The notes under the pieces are model-generated. The model did no database searches. It was not told where the DNA came from and saw nothing but the letters and a program-made list of their open reading frames with translations. A stretch of 64,000 bases of DNA, taken from DATHAP01 sp963762865. GTDB taxonomy: Bacteria > Actinomycetota > Actinomycetes > JACCUZ01. Below, one piece after another: positions 9,638 to 18,363 of this stretch. The stretch lies in NCBI GenBank assembly GCA_963762865.1, contig CAVXNC010000003.1:186001-250000 (forward strand), in the 5' to 3' direction. The translations under genes and the position numbers were made by a program. Within the stretch, counting starts at the first letter, position 1. Every line of letters starts with the position of its first letter.

Positions 9638-10401
9638 TCACCGGCTCGTCCGGCCTGCTCGGTGCGCACGTCCGGCGGCTCTGGGGCGACGTACTGCCGG
9701 ACCTGGTGCCGGTCTTCCACCAGCGCGCGGACGGGGACCTGCTGTCGCCGGGGGTCCCGAGCTCCCTCGTCGCGTCGGTGCGGCCGGTGGCCGTCCTGCA
9801 CCTTGCGTGGTCGGCCAGCGGTAGGCCGGGCTACCGGACCACGCCCGACAACGACCGGTGGGTCGACGCGTCGCTGGAGCTGCGGCAAGCCTGCCGGGAC
9901 CACCGGGCGCGGCTGGTCCTCACTGGCACGTCTCTGGACGACCAGCCCGCCGGGGACGCCTACTCCGCGAGCAAGGTCCGACTGCGCGCCGCCGTGGCCG
10001 AGGACATCCGCGAGGCCGGGGTCGCCTGGCTCCGGCCGTACTACGTCGTGGACCCGGCACGCGGCCGGCCCGCGCTGGTCCGTGACGCCAACGACGCCAT
10101 CGCCGCGGGGCGGCCGGTGGAGCTCCGAACACCTGACGACGAGCACGACTTCATCCATGCTGCAGACGTCGCTGTCGCGGCGCTCGCCGTCGTCAGGTCC
10201 GGCATCGGCGGGGAGGTCCCCGTCGGATCCGGCACGTTGCGCCCGGTGCGCGACCTCGTCCGCGCCCTGGGCGCCACCTGGCGGCAGGCCGACCCGCAGG
10301 TGACCACCGGGCCGCACCACCACGAGCCCGCGGATACTAGGCGGCTGGCCGACCTCGGCTGGTCGGCGACCTACACAGAGGAGCTGTTCTCCGGTGACTG
10401 A
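9619..10401 (+). CDS. NAD(P)-dependent SDR, probable NDP-ketosugar 4-reductase
   Basis: Intact, 260 aa, GTG start at 9619 inside the end of the epimerase gene. Extended SDR fold: the N-terminal TALITGSSGLLGAHVRRLWG binds the dinucleotide, VAVLHLAWSASG is the usual strand-4 region, and the catalytic YSASKVRLR (YxxxK) is at about residues 115-123. EHDFIHAADVAVAAL is the standard sugar-reductase strand. The short length and lone domain suit a C-4 ketoreductase. As the last sugar-modifying step of rfbF-rfbG-methyltransferase-epimerase it would give a CDP-6-deoxy-3-C-methylhexose. This role is inferred from context. Confidence 0.78.
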   Translation: MAATALITGSSGLLGAHVRRLWGDVLPDLVPVFHQRADGDLLSPGVPSSLVASVRPVAVLHLAWSASGRPGYRTTPDNDRWVDASLELRQACRDHRARLVLTGTSLDDQPAGDAYSASKVRLRAAVAEDIREAGVAWLRPYYVVDPARGRPALVRDANDAIAAGRPVELRTPDDEHDFIHAADVAVAALAVVRSGIGGEVPVGSGTLRPVRDLVRALGATWRQADPQVTTGPHHHEPADTRRLADLGWSATYTEELFSGD

Positions 10402-11176
10402 CCCCCGTTCGTCCGAGACGCGGACGTCGCACGACGAGGTCGTGCCCGACGCCGACGACTTCGCTGCGCGCCGGCAGGAGTGGCGGCAGGCCGTGGCAGC
10501 CGACGGGGCGCTGCGCCAGCAGGCGGTGGACCTGCAGCGACAGGCCGAGGAGCACAGCTTCACCTACACCTGGGAGTGGCTGGGCACCCCGATCATCCGG
10601 CTGCCCGACGACATCGTCGTGCTCCAGGAGATCTTCTGGGCGTACCGGCCGCAGCGGGTGGTCGAGACGGGCGTCGCCCGCGGGGGCAGCATGCTGCTGG
10701 ACGCCAGCCTGATGCGGCTGTGCGGCGAGGAGCCTGCTGTGCTCGGCATCGACATCAAGATCTTCGAGCACACGCACGACGCCCTGGCCGGGCACCCCGC
10801 GGCCGAAGGCGTGCGCCTGCTCGAGGCCGACTCGACGTCGCCCGAGGCCGGCGAGGCGACTGAGGCATTCCTGGCCGGCGCCGAGCGGGCGGTGCTCGTC
10901 CTCGACAGCAACCACACCCACGACCACGTGCTGGCCGAGCTGAGACTCCTGGCGCCGCTGCTGCCCGTCGGGAGCCTGGTGCTCGTGGCCGACACACTGG
11001 TGGAGGAGTTCCCGGCGGGCTACTACGCCAACCGGCCCTGGGACAAGGGTGACAACCCGGCCACCGCCGTCCGCGAGTTCCTCGCGGAGCGGAGCGACTT
11101 CGAGATGGCGCAGGACTGGTCCCGGCGCGCCCTGGTGACCGAGTTCAGGGACGGCGTGATCCGCCGGCTGCGGTGA
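10394..11176 (+). CDS. CmcI/rhamnosyl O-methyltransferase family protein
   Basis: Intact, 260 aa, GTG start overlapping the SDR stop by 8 bases. It belongs to the family named after cephalosporin hydroxylase CmcI, whose members are SAM-dependent O-methyltransferases with a Rossmann core. Visible are the SAM motif VVETGVARGGSMLLDASLM (about residues 93-111), GIDIKIFEHTHDAL, VLVLDSNHTHDHVLAEL and the C-terminal PWDKGDNPATAVREFL, which is well conserved in this family. In glycan loci such proteins usually methylate a deoxysugar hydroxyl. It converges on the WecG gene with a 32-base overlap. Probable role: O-methylation of the CDP-derived sugar, or of another residue of the glycan. Confidence 0.8.
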   Translation: MTDPRSSETRTSHDEVVPDADDFAARRQEWRQAVAADGALRQQAVDLQRQAEEHSFTYTWEWLGTPIIRLPDDIVVLQEIFWAYRPQRVVETGVARGGSMLLDASLMRLCGEEPAVLGIDIKIFEHTHDALAGHPAAEGVRLLEADSTSPEAGEATEAFLAGAERAVLVLDSNHTHDHVLAELRLLAPLLPVGSLVLVADTLVEEFPAGYYANRPWDKGDNPATAVREFLAERSDFEMAQDWSRRALVTEFRDGVIRRLR

Positions 11177-11961
11177 GCCGCCCTCTGGCTGCGCGACGGG
11201 CGGCGGGCAGGTTGCGCACCGCGTGCCCCACGAACACCGAGTTGCCGACCAGGTAGCGGCGCCACAGCCGCCGCGGCTCGGTCGCCAGCCGGAAGACCCA
11301 CTCGAGCCCGGTCCGGTGCAGGATTCCGGGCGCCTCGGCCTTGCGGCCCGAGAGGAAGTCGAACGCGGCACCTACCCCGACGGCGACTGCGCCGGTCCGG
11401 CCGGTCAACTGGCTGACCACGACGTCCTGGCGCGGCGTGCCGAGCCCGACCCACAGGACGTTCGCCGCGGAGTCGCGCACCGCGGCGGCCCACGTCGACA
11501 GGTCGTCCTCCGTGGGGTCGCCGAACGCGGGGGCGACCGGCCGGCCACCTCGCCCCGGGGAAGTCGCGGCCGACGACCGCGCACAGGTCGTCGAGCGACT
11601 CGGGGGTGCCGCCGAGGAGGAAGTGACGCAACCCCGGTGCGGCCAGCGTCGCTCGCATGAGCTCCGGCCCGCGCACCGGACCGCGGGCGCTGCCGCTGCG
11701 GGCGAGGGAGTGGAACCAGGTCACGGGGGTGCCGTCGGGAAGGTTCACCGCGCCGGGGTGCTGGAGGACGGCGCGGTAACCGCCGTCCCGCATGGCTAGC
11801 GCCAGCGTGTAGGCGTTGCAGAGGTGCACCCCGTGCGCCGCGCCGTTCTCGGCGGCCGCCGACAGGGCGCGCACGGCACCGGCGACGTCGGTGTCGAGCA
11901 GGTCGACGTCACCGAAGCTGAACGGCTCGGCATCGGCCCAGTGGGTGGGAGCGACTGGCAC
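11145..11961 (-). CDS. WecG/TagA/CpsF family glycosyltransferase, frameshifted
   Basis: A GT26-type transferase that adds a sugar (often ManNAc or Glc) to a polyprenyl-linked acceptor on the inner membrane face. The N-terminal half from GTG 11961 shows VHLCNAYTLALAMRDGGY, LPDGTPVTWFHSLAR and HFLLGGTPESLDDLCAVV. After a frame break near 11545 the rest reads NVLWVGLGTPRQDVVVSQL, GVGAAFDFLSGRKAEAPG and GLEWVFRLATEPRRLWRRYL, all diagnostic for the family. It is the only gene on this strand between CmcI and gmd, with its own TAGCAT box 7 nt upstream of the start. Confidence 0.86.
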
Positions 11962-11968
11962 CCGCGGG

Positions 11969-11974
11969 ATGCTA
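11969..11974 (-). promoter_or_regulatory. Candidate -10 box (TAGCAT) of the wecG-like gene
   Basis: TAGCAT on the minus strand, 7 nt before the GTG at 11961. The spacing matches a leaderless transcript. It is back to back with the box of the second gmd at 12022. Confidence 0.45.
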
Positions 11975-12021
11975 CCTGCGTGCGCAGGCCCTCCTGGCGA
12001 CGGGAGGGCGTGGGCGGACGG

Positions 12022-12027
12022 TAGGGT
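12022..12027 (+). promoter_or_regulatory. Candidate -10 box (TAGGGT) of gmd
   Basis: TAGGGT with 8 nt to the GTG start at 12036. It belongs to the TANNNT-to-start pattern seen at many genes in this window. Confidence 0.5.
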
Positions 12028-12035
12028 GGTAGCCC

Positions 12036-13051
12036 GTGACGGACAAGACGGCGCTCATCACCGGGATCACCGGGCAGGACGGTTCGTACCTGGCCGAGCT
12101 GCTGCTCGAGAAGGGCTACGAGGTGCACGGCATCATCCGCCGGGCGTCGACCTTCAACACCGACCGCATCGACCACATCTACCAGGACCCGCACGACGAG
12201 ACCCGCGGCTGGTCCTGCACCACGGCGACCTGTCCGACGGCGTGATGCTGGTCAACCTGATGCGCGACATCGAGCCGGACGAGGTCTACCACCTCGGCGC
12301 GCAGAGCCACGTCAAGGTGTCGCTTCGAGATGCCGGAGTACACCGGCGACGTGACCGGCGTCGGCACCATCCGGCTGCTCGAGGCGATCCGTGCGTCGGG
12401 CGTCGAGACCCGCTTCTACCAGGCGAGCTCGTCGGAGATGTTCGGCTCGACGCCGCCGCCGCAGAACGAGGACGACGCCCTTCCACCCGCGCAGCCCGTA
12501 CGGCGTGCGCGAAGGTCTACGCCTACTGGGCGACGGTGAACTACCGCGAGGCCTACGGCATGTACGCCGCCAACGGCATCCTCTTCAACCACGAGAGCCC
12601 GCGGCGCGGCGAGACCTTCGTGACCCGCAAGATCACCCGCGCCGTCGCGCGCATCGCGGCCGGGCTGCAGGACGAGCTGTACCTCGGCAACCTCGACGCC
12701 GTGCGCGACTGGGGCTACGCCAAGGAGTACGTCGAGGCGCAGTGGCTGATGCTGCAGCAGCCGACGGGCGACGACTACGTCATCGCGACCGGGGAGGCCG
12801 CACGGTGCGCGAGTTCTGCGAGGTGGCGTTCGGCCGCGCCGGGCTCGACTGGGAGAAGCACGTGCGGACCGACGCGCGGTACGAGCGGCCGGCGAGGTGG
12901 ACGCCCTGATCGGTGACGCCTCCAAGGCCGCGCGGCGCTGGGCTGGAAGGCGACGACCGGCTGGCGCGAGCTGGCCGAGCTCATGGTCGACGCGGACCGG
13001 AAGCTGCTCGACGACGAGCTCTCGGGCAGACTCGTCCGCATCGACCATTGA
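12036..13051 (+). CDS. gmd: GDP-mannose 4,6-dehydratase, frameshifted
   Basis: Canonical GMD, first step from GDP-mannose to GDP-L-fucose or GDP-rhamnose. The GTG start is followed by TALITGITGQDGSYLAELLL, GYEVHGIIRRASTFNTDRID and IYQDPHD. Later frames give VYHLGAQSHVKVS, FYQASSSEMFGSTPPPQNE, AYWATVNYREAYGMYAANGI, FNHESPRRGETFVTRKITRA and DAVRDWGYAKEYVEAQWLML. The end reads DALIGDASKAAR, TTGWRELAELMVDAD and stops at 13049-13051. About five indels lie between 12200 and 12960. With fcl at 17416 it completes a GDP-L-fucose pathway. It is the full-length paralogue of the gene at 2438. Confidence 0.88.
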
Positions 13052-13070
13052 CCGGCGCGAGCACTCACAC

Positions 13071-14037
13071 GTGAGTGGCCTGCTGGTCGCCGTCAGCAAC
13101 CACGGTGGCGGCATCGCCCGGCATCTGTCGCTGACCCGGCACGCCGTTGACCTCGAACGCCCTCCGTTGCTCGACCTGCCGGAGACGACGGCGCTCGGCA
13201 CCAAGGTCCGGCGCGTGCGGCGGGAGCTGCGGTCCGGTGGCTCGTCGAGGGTCGTCACTCACGGCGTCGCCGCGGGCCTGAGTGCCCGGCTTCGCGGCCG
13301 GGGGCTGCGCGGAGTCCGACACGCGAGTTCTGGCACGGGGACCCGTTCTTCGGCTCGCCCAGGAGGCGGGCGGCGTCCGGGCGCTAGCCGCCGCCGGCCG
13401 TTCGCCCGAGGTGCAGGTCTTCACCCACGAGTGGCTCGTTGGCGACTACGGCGACCCGCGGTCGGAGCAGATCGTGCTCCCCAACGCGGTCCCCGTGCAG
13501 GGACGCCGGGACGGTGGCGAGCGAACAGACGGCGACGGGCTGCTGGCGGTCTTCCTCGGTCGCTTCTCACCCGAGAAGGGCCTGTCCGACCTGCTCGCAG
13601 CGTGGCCGGACGAATCCGCGCAGCGCGGGTGGCGACTCGAGCTCTACGGAGACGAGGAACTGGACGTCGACCTGCCACCCGGTGTCGCGGTCCGCGGGCA
13701 TGCTCCGGACCCCTTCGACGTCCTCGCCCGCGCCGACCTCGTCGTGGTGCCGAGCCGGAGCGAGACCGGGCCGTACGTCGCGCTGGAAGCTGCTTCCGTG
13801 TCAGCGCCCTTCGTCGGCACCAGGGTCGGCGACATGACCGCCATGGTCGAGCAGGCCCGGTGCGGTTGGCTGGCCGACCCGGCGGACCCGGCGTCCCTCC
13901 GGTCGGCCCTCGCGCACGCGCAGACAGCCGGCCGTTCCGAACGCCTGGCTGCGGGGTCACGCGGGAGCGGAGTGGCTGCGGGAGCGTCGTCCCTTCGACG
14001 CGTGGTGCCGCCGGTCGAGGAGCTGTACCGCACATGA
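13071..14037 (+). CDS. Glycosyltransferase, GT4 type, frameshifted
   Basis: GTG at 13071 starts SGLLVAVSNHGGGIARHLS, a GT-B N-terminal loop in which GGGIARH resembles the donor-side GGGxxxH loop. The frame breaks around 13320. The C-terminal domain reads LLAVFLGRFSPEKGLSDLLA (about residue 155), VAVRGHAPDPFDVLARADLV and VVPSRSETGPYVALEAASV, where the E-rich stretch is the nucleotide-sugar signature. It ends at 14037, with the GT2 ATG overlapping at 14034. Probable role: adding one sugar of the repeat unit. Specificity is unknown. Confidence 0.8.
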
Positions 14038-15104
14038 GCGACCTGACCGGTGCACCGACCGTGCTCGTGGTGATCCCCACGCTCGGCGAGCGGCCTGACT
14101 ACATCGCCAGGGCTTTCGACTCGCTCGACGCACAGTCCGACGTCGCGCTGACGGTGGCCGTGGTTGCCCCGGCAGCCGCGCTCGACCTGCGGGCCGAGTG
14201 CGAGCGCCGCGGCTACCGCTTCGTAACCCAGACTGGCCGGGGCATGAGCAACGCGATCAACGAGGGCTGGACGGCGTACGGCTCGACGTCGGACTACTGG
14301 GCCTGGCTCGGCGACGACGACGAGCTGACTCCGGACAGCCTGAGGGCGTCGACGGTCCACCTAATGCGGCGGTCCCGCTCGTCGATGGTGTACGGCCGCT
14401 GCCGCTACGTCGACGGTAAGGGCGCGTTGCTCTTCGAGGCCAGGCCGGGCCGACTCGCGACCGCCCTGCTCCGCTGGGGACCCGACCTCATCCCGCAACC
14501 CGGGTCCGTCGCTCGAGCCACCAGCGTTCGCGCGGCGGGCCTGCTGGACGAGAGCCTCCGCTACGCGATGGACCTCGATCTCTTCCTCCGGCTGAAGGAC
14601 CACGGCCGGATCGACTACCTGCCCGTCGCCCTGGCGTCGTTCCGATGGCACGAGGGCTCCACGACCGTCGCCGGCCTGCACACCTCGGCCTCCGAGGCCC
14701 GAATGGTGCGACAGCGCACCTGGGTCGGGCGCCGGAGGGTGGGCCCGCTCGTCGAACCGGTCGCCATGGCGGCCGGCCGGGTGCTGCACCGGGTCCAGAG
14801 GCGCAAGGCTGACCGGCGCGGCAGTCTGCCGTCGTATGTCAGTCCGACGTCGCCCCGGGGGTGGTCCGTGCCGACTCACGCCCACGATCAGCTGTCCGCC
14901 ATCCACGCGAAGGGCACGGCTCCGAACGGAGACTCCAGCACGACACCGAGCAGGCTGGTCAGCAGCAAGGTGGCCGTCGTCAGCACGTACGTGAGTGACA
15001 ACGTGTCCGAGCGGCCGCTCGACACGACGGCCCACGAGGCGCGGAGCCAGGGCACCAGCAGAGCGAGGAAGAGGGTCAACCCCACCAGGCCGAGGCGGGC
15101 GTAG
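14034..15104 (+). CDS. Glycosyltransferase family 2 (3' end uncertain)
   Basis: ATG overlaps the previous stop. GT-A fold: VLVVIPTLGERPDYIARAFD, GRGMSNAINEGW, and the acidic metal site YWAWLGDDDELTPDSLRAS (about residues 82-100); later VYGRCRYVDGKGALLFEARP and PQPGSVARATSVRAAG are typical of GT2 enzymes. As read the frame runs to 15104, but from about 14888 it lies antisense to the O-antigen ligase-like gene and loses family character. The true stop is probably near 14810, hidden by one indel (GCTGACC there holds a TGA in the next frame). Treat the last 70-100 codons as unreliable. Confidence 0.75.
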   Translation: MSDLTGAPTVLVVIPTLGERPDYIARAFDSLDAQSDVALTVAVVAPAAALDLRAECERRGYRFVTQTGRGMSNAINEGWTAYGSTSDYWAWLGDDDELTPDSLRASTVHLMRRSRSSMVYGRCRYVDGKGALLFEARPGRLATALLRWGPDLIPQPGSVARATSVRAAGLLDESLRYAMDLDLFLRLKDHGRIDYLPVALASFRWHEGSTTVAGLHTSASEARMVRQRTWVGRRRVGPLVEPVAMAAGRVLHRVQRRKADRRGSLPSYVSPTSPRGWSVPTHAHDQLSAIHAKGTAPNGDSSTTPSRLVSSKVAVVSTYVSDNVSERPLDTTAHEARSQGTSRARKRVNPTRPRRA

Positions 15105-16155
15105 TAGCTGAGGAAGATGTTGTGCGGGACCCGGATGTCGCCCTGGTGGACCTGCCCGAAGTAGCGCCTCGCCCCGGAGTCCACCAGGAAGTCCGGTCCC
15201 GGACCGACCCCGAAGACTGCGCGCACCGGCGAACTCGACGTGTACTCCAGGACGTGGACCCAGGCTTCCTCGCGGGCGGACGTCGTCCCCGCTGCGCTGT
15301 TGACTCCCGCGGCGTCGGCGCCGGTGAGCCGCCCGTAGAGGCTGGTCTGCGGCAACGCCACGGCGATGACCGCCAGGACCAGGCCGATTCCACGAGCAGC
15401 TGGGTCCGGCTCACCGGGATGCTCCGCAGCATGGACAGTGCCGACAGCAGGACCGCGACCACGAGTGCCAGCCCCCCTGCGCGACTGCCGGTCTGGAAGA
15501 TCAGGTAGGGGCACGCGAACATGATGAAAGCGGCCGGCACGCGCTCCCAGAGCCGCCGGGCCCGGACCACCCTCTGCAGGCTCAGCGCGGCGAGGACGGC
15601 CAGCATCGCGCAGTCGAAGTCGGAGCGGATCTCGAAGACGTACAGCAGCCCGCCGGACAGCGGGTAGCGGGTCTCGATGTCCAGGTATGTGGACGCGGCG
15701 ACCCACACCGCGTGCAGGACGAGGGCGACCTCCAGCACCACGAGCGTGCGCCGTCGCGCGTCCCGGCTCACGTCGACCAGCGCGACCAGGCCGACTAGCA
15801 CGTAGACGAACGGTGCCAGGTCGCGCAGCGCCTCCTGGTCGACCTGCCAGTTCACGACGAGACGCGCCAAGGCCCAGGCGGGGATGAGCACGAACGGGGC
15901 GAGCAGCACCCACCGAGCGCGATCCCAGCGCATCGCGGAGCGGTGCCGCAGCAGGCCCCAGGCGGCGGTGACGACGAGGGCGATGTCCGTGACGTAGATG
16001 CCTTGCTGCCACCACCCGAAGTGGCTGCCCCACCGACCAGTGGCCATCAGATAAGCCACCAGGAGCGTGCCCGGCACGACGTAGGGCCCCGACCGAGTTG
16101 GCTCAGTCCCGGTTTCCTCGTCGGTCGGCGACATCGGGTGTGTGGTCCGACTCAT
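14888..16155 (-). CDS. O-antigen ligase / Wzy polymerase-like membrane protein, frameshifted
   Basis: A polytopic membrane protein that polymerises or ligates glycan units at the outer membrane face. From ATG 16155 there is a polar N-terminus, then many hydrophobic segments (GTLLVAYLMATGRWGSHFG, YVTDIALVVTAAWGLL, FVYVLVGLVALVDV, LEVALVLHAVWVAAS). The family region LIFQTGSRAGGLALVVAVLL contains the conserved SRxG motif of the Wzy_C domain, and the large outer loop contains VFGVGPGPDFLVDS and VPHNIFLSYYARLGLVGL (the HNxxL motif of ligases). One frame break lies near 15400. The start overlaps the stop of the upstream GT4 gene as ATGA, so the pair forms a minus-strand operon. Confidence 0.85.
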
Positions 16156-17332
16156 CCGGCGGCTACCTGGCCACTCCGGAGCACGTCGCGGTAGATGTCG
16201 ACGAGCCGCTGGGTGATCACGTCGGGACGGTAGGTCTCGTCGTACGTGGCGCGGGCGCCCTTGCTCCAGCCCTCGAGCAGGTCGGGGTGCCTGGCCAGCT
16301 CCTCGAGACCACGTGAGATCGAGTCGGCCCCGACGGGAACGACCCGACCGGAGGCCGGGCCGACCAGCCCGGGCAGCGCACCCCGGTCGGTGACCAGCAG
16401 CGGCCGCGCCGCCGCCATGGCCTCGAGCACGACGAGTCCGAGGGGCTCCTCCCACGCGAAGGCACCACGACCGCGGATGTGCGCCGCAGCACCTCCTGCA
16501 CGCCGGCCGGATCCAGTCGGCCGAGCGCCTCGACGTCGGTCCGGCGGGCGGCGAGCCGGCGGACCGCGTCGGCCAGGGCCCGTCACCCACGACTGTGAGA
16601 GGGCCGAAGGCACCGTCCGGGTGGCGGTCCCAGGCCTACAGGAGATCGGCGACGCCCTTCTCCGGCGACAGCCGCCCGATGTAGGCGAACCCCTCTCCGA
16701 GCGGACCTGCCGGCCCGGGGTCGGGCACCGCGTTGGGCTTGACCACGATGCGGTCGGCGTCGATCCCTGCGTCGATCAGGCTGTCGCGCACCACGTCCGA
16801 GATGGCGACGAAGCGGCTCACGGACGCCGCGGTCGATCGGTGCCGGAGCAGCGCGGCCGCCATGACCGCGCTCTGGGCGCGGAGCCGCGGTAGCAGCCGT
16901 GCAGCACCCCGGGCAGCGGTGTCCGCGCCGGAGGCAGTCGGTGCAGCGCCGCCCGTCGCGCTGGTAGGTGCCCTTCATGCAGGTGTGCCGGTGGTTGTGG
17001 ACGGTCTGCACCACGGGGACGCCGGCGCGGCCCGCGGCGCGGACGACGGACATCGAGACCAGCGGGTACGGGTTGTGCAGGTGCAGGACGTCGGGCCGGT
17101 CGTCGTGCAGCAGCCTGTCCACGTCGCGCACCGCGGTCCGCGAGTGCACCGGCGACGGAGCGGCGGCCAGCTTGCCGGCGAGCGACATGGCAGCCAGCTC
17201 GTCACTGGTCCGCAGGTACGTGGTCACCCTGTGCCCGGCCGCCCGCAAGGCCTGGATCTCCTGGTCGACCACGACGTTCTCGCCGGAGGGACTGGTCGAC
17301 CGGTAGCGGTTGTGGACGACCAGGATGTGCAC
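16152..17332 (-). CDS. Glycosyltransferase, GT4 type, frameshifted
   Basis: GTG 17332 starts HILVVHNRYRSTSPSGENVV, a common GT4 N-terminus, followed by DVLHLHNPYPLVSMSVVRAA and VVQTVHNHRHTCMKGTYQRD with a Cys-rich insertion (CTDCLRRGHRCPGCC). Such insertions occur in GT4 enzymes of actinobacterial and cyanobacterial capsule loci. After breaks near 16900 and 16640 the C-terminal domain shows FAYIGRLSPEKGVADLL and then EPLGLVVLEAMAAARPLLVT (the EX7E signature), ending GLEELARHPDLLEGW and a stop at 16152. It is coupled to the ligase-like gene and has a TAGCGT box 6 nt upstream. Confidence 0.82.
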
Positions 17333-17338
17333 GCGCTC

Positions 17339-17344
17339 ACGCTA
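17339..17344 (-). promoter_or_regulatory. Candidate -10 box (TAGCGT) of the GT4-ligase operon
   Basis: TAGCGT on the minus strand with 6 nt to the GTG at 17332, consistent with leaderless transcription. Confidence 0.45.
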
Positions 17345-17415
17345 CCCGCTGAGCAGGAATGCGCTGCCCGCCGCCTTGTTAGAGTCGGTCCGACGGCCTA
17401 CTAGGAACGGGCACC

Positions 17416-18363
17416 ATGACGGCATTCACCACCGAGCTCCCTCTCGACGCGCGGGTCTACGTCGCCGGCCACCGGGGGCTCGTGGGCTCGGCGGTCTGGC
17501 GGCACCTGGAGCAGCGGGGCCACACCGCACTGATCGGTCGTACGTCCGACGAGCTCGACCTCCGGGACCGCGATGCCGTGGACCGCTTCTTCGACGACCA
17601 GCGACCGGACTACGTCGTCTTGGCGGCAGCCAAGGTCGGCGGGATCCTGGCCAACAGCACCTTCCCGGCGGACTTCCTCAGCGACAACCTGCGCATCCAG
17701 CTCAACGTGCTCGACGCCGCGCAGCGGACCGGGGTCGCGCGGCTGCTCTTCCTCGGGTCGAGCTGCATCTACCCCAAGCTTGCGGAGCAGCCGATCCGCG
17801 AGGACAGCCTGCTGACGGGTCCTCTCGAGCCGACGAACGACGCCTACGCGATCGCCAAGATCGCCGGCGTTCTGCACGTCCAGGCGCTCCGGCGCCAGCA
17901 CGGCGCGTCGTTCGTCTCGGCGATGCCGACGAACCTTTACGGTCCCGGTGACAACTTCGACCTCCCGACCTCGCACGTGCTCCCCGCCCTGATCCGCAAG
18001 TTCCATGAAGCCCGCGAGACGGGGAGGGACGAGGTCGTCGTCTGGGGCTCGGGTACGCCACTGAGGGAGTTCCTGCACGTCGACGACCTCGCTCGTGCCT
18101 GCGTGGTCCTGCTGGAGCGCTACGACCAGCCGGAGCCGATCAACGTGGGTGTAGGTGAGGACCTCACCATCCGCGAGCTCGCCGAGCTGGTGGCCTCGGT
18201 GGTCGGCTTCAGCGGACGGTTGAGCTTCGACGCGTCGAAGCCCGATGGCACGCCGCGCAAGCTGCTCGACGTCGGCCGAGTCACGGGTCTGGGCTGGAAG
18301 CCGGAGATCGACCTCCGGCACGGCATCGCGAGCACCTACGAGTGGTACTTGGCCAACAGGTAG
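17416..18363 (+). CDS. fcl: GDP-L-fucose synthase
   Basis: Intact, 315 aa. A bifunctional 3,5-epimerase/4-reductase turning GDP-4-keto-6-deoxymannose (from Gmd) into GDP-L-fucose. Visible: RVYVAGHRGLVGSAVWRHLE (NADPH site), DYVVLAAAKVGGILANS, LFLGSSCIYPKLAEQPI with the active-site serine/cysteine pair of the family, the catalytic YAIAKIAG (YxxxK, about residue 140), NLYGPGDNFDLPTSHVLPA and GSGTPLREFLHVDDLARAC. It starts at ATG 17416 behind an AGGAACGG ribosome site; a TAGAGT box lies 30 nt upstream, so unlike many neighbours it has a leader. It is one of the few unbroken genes in this part of the locus. Confidence 0.95.
   Translation: MTAFTTELPLDARVYVAGHRGLVGSAVWRHLEQRGHTALIGRTSDELDLRDRDAVDRFFDDQRPDYVVLAAAKVGGILANSTFPADFLSDNLRIQLNVLDAAQRTGVARLLFLGSSCIYPKLAEQPIREDSLLTGPLEPTNDAYAIAKIAGVLHVQALRRQHGASFVSAMPTNLYGPGDNFDLPTSHVLPALIRKFHEARETGRDEVVVWGSGTPLREFLHVDDLARACVVLLERYDQPEPINVGVGEDLTIRELAELVASVVGFSGRLSFDASKPDGTPRKLLDVGRVTGLGWKPEIDLRHGIASTYEWYLANR

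Noticed and set aside
6970..10401. A 1143-residue open frame across rfbG, methyltransferase, epimerase and reductase
   Set aside because: It strings together pieces in the wrong frame between real segments. The separate genes, with GTG/TGA overlaps, explain the homology.
10394..11176. Cephalosporin or beta-lactam biosynthesis suggested by the CmcI-like protein
   Set aside because: No other beta-lactam gene is present and the operon is entirely nucleotide-sugar chemistry; the CmcI name reflects family naming.
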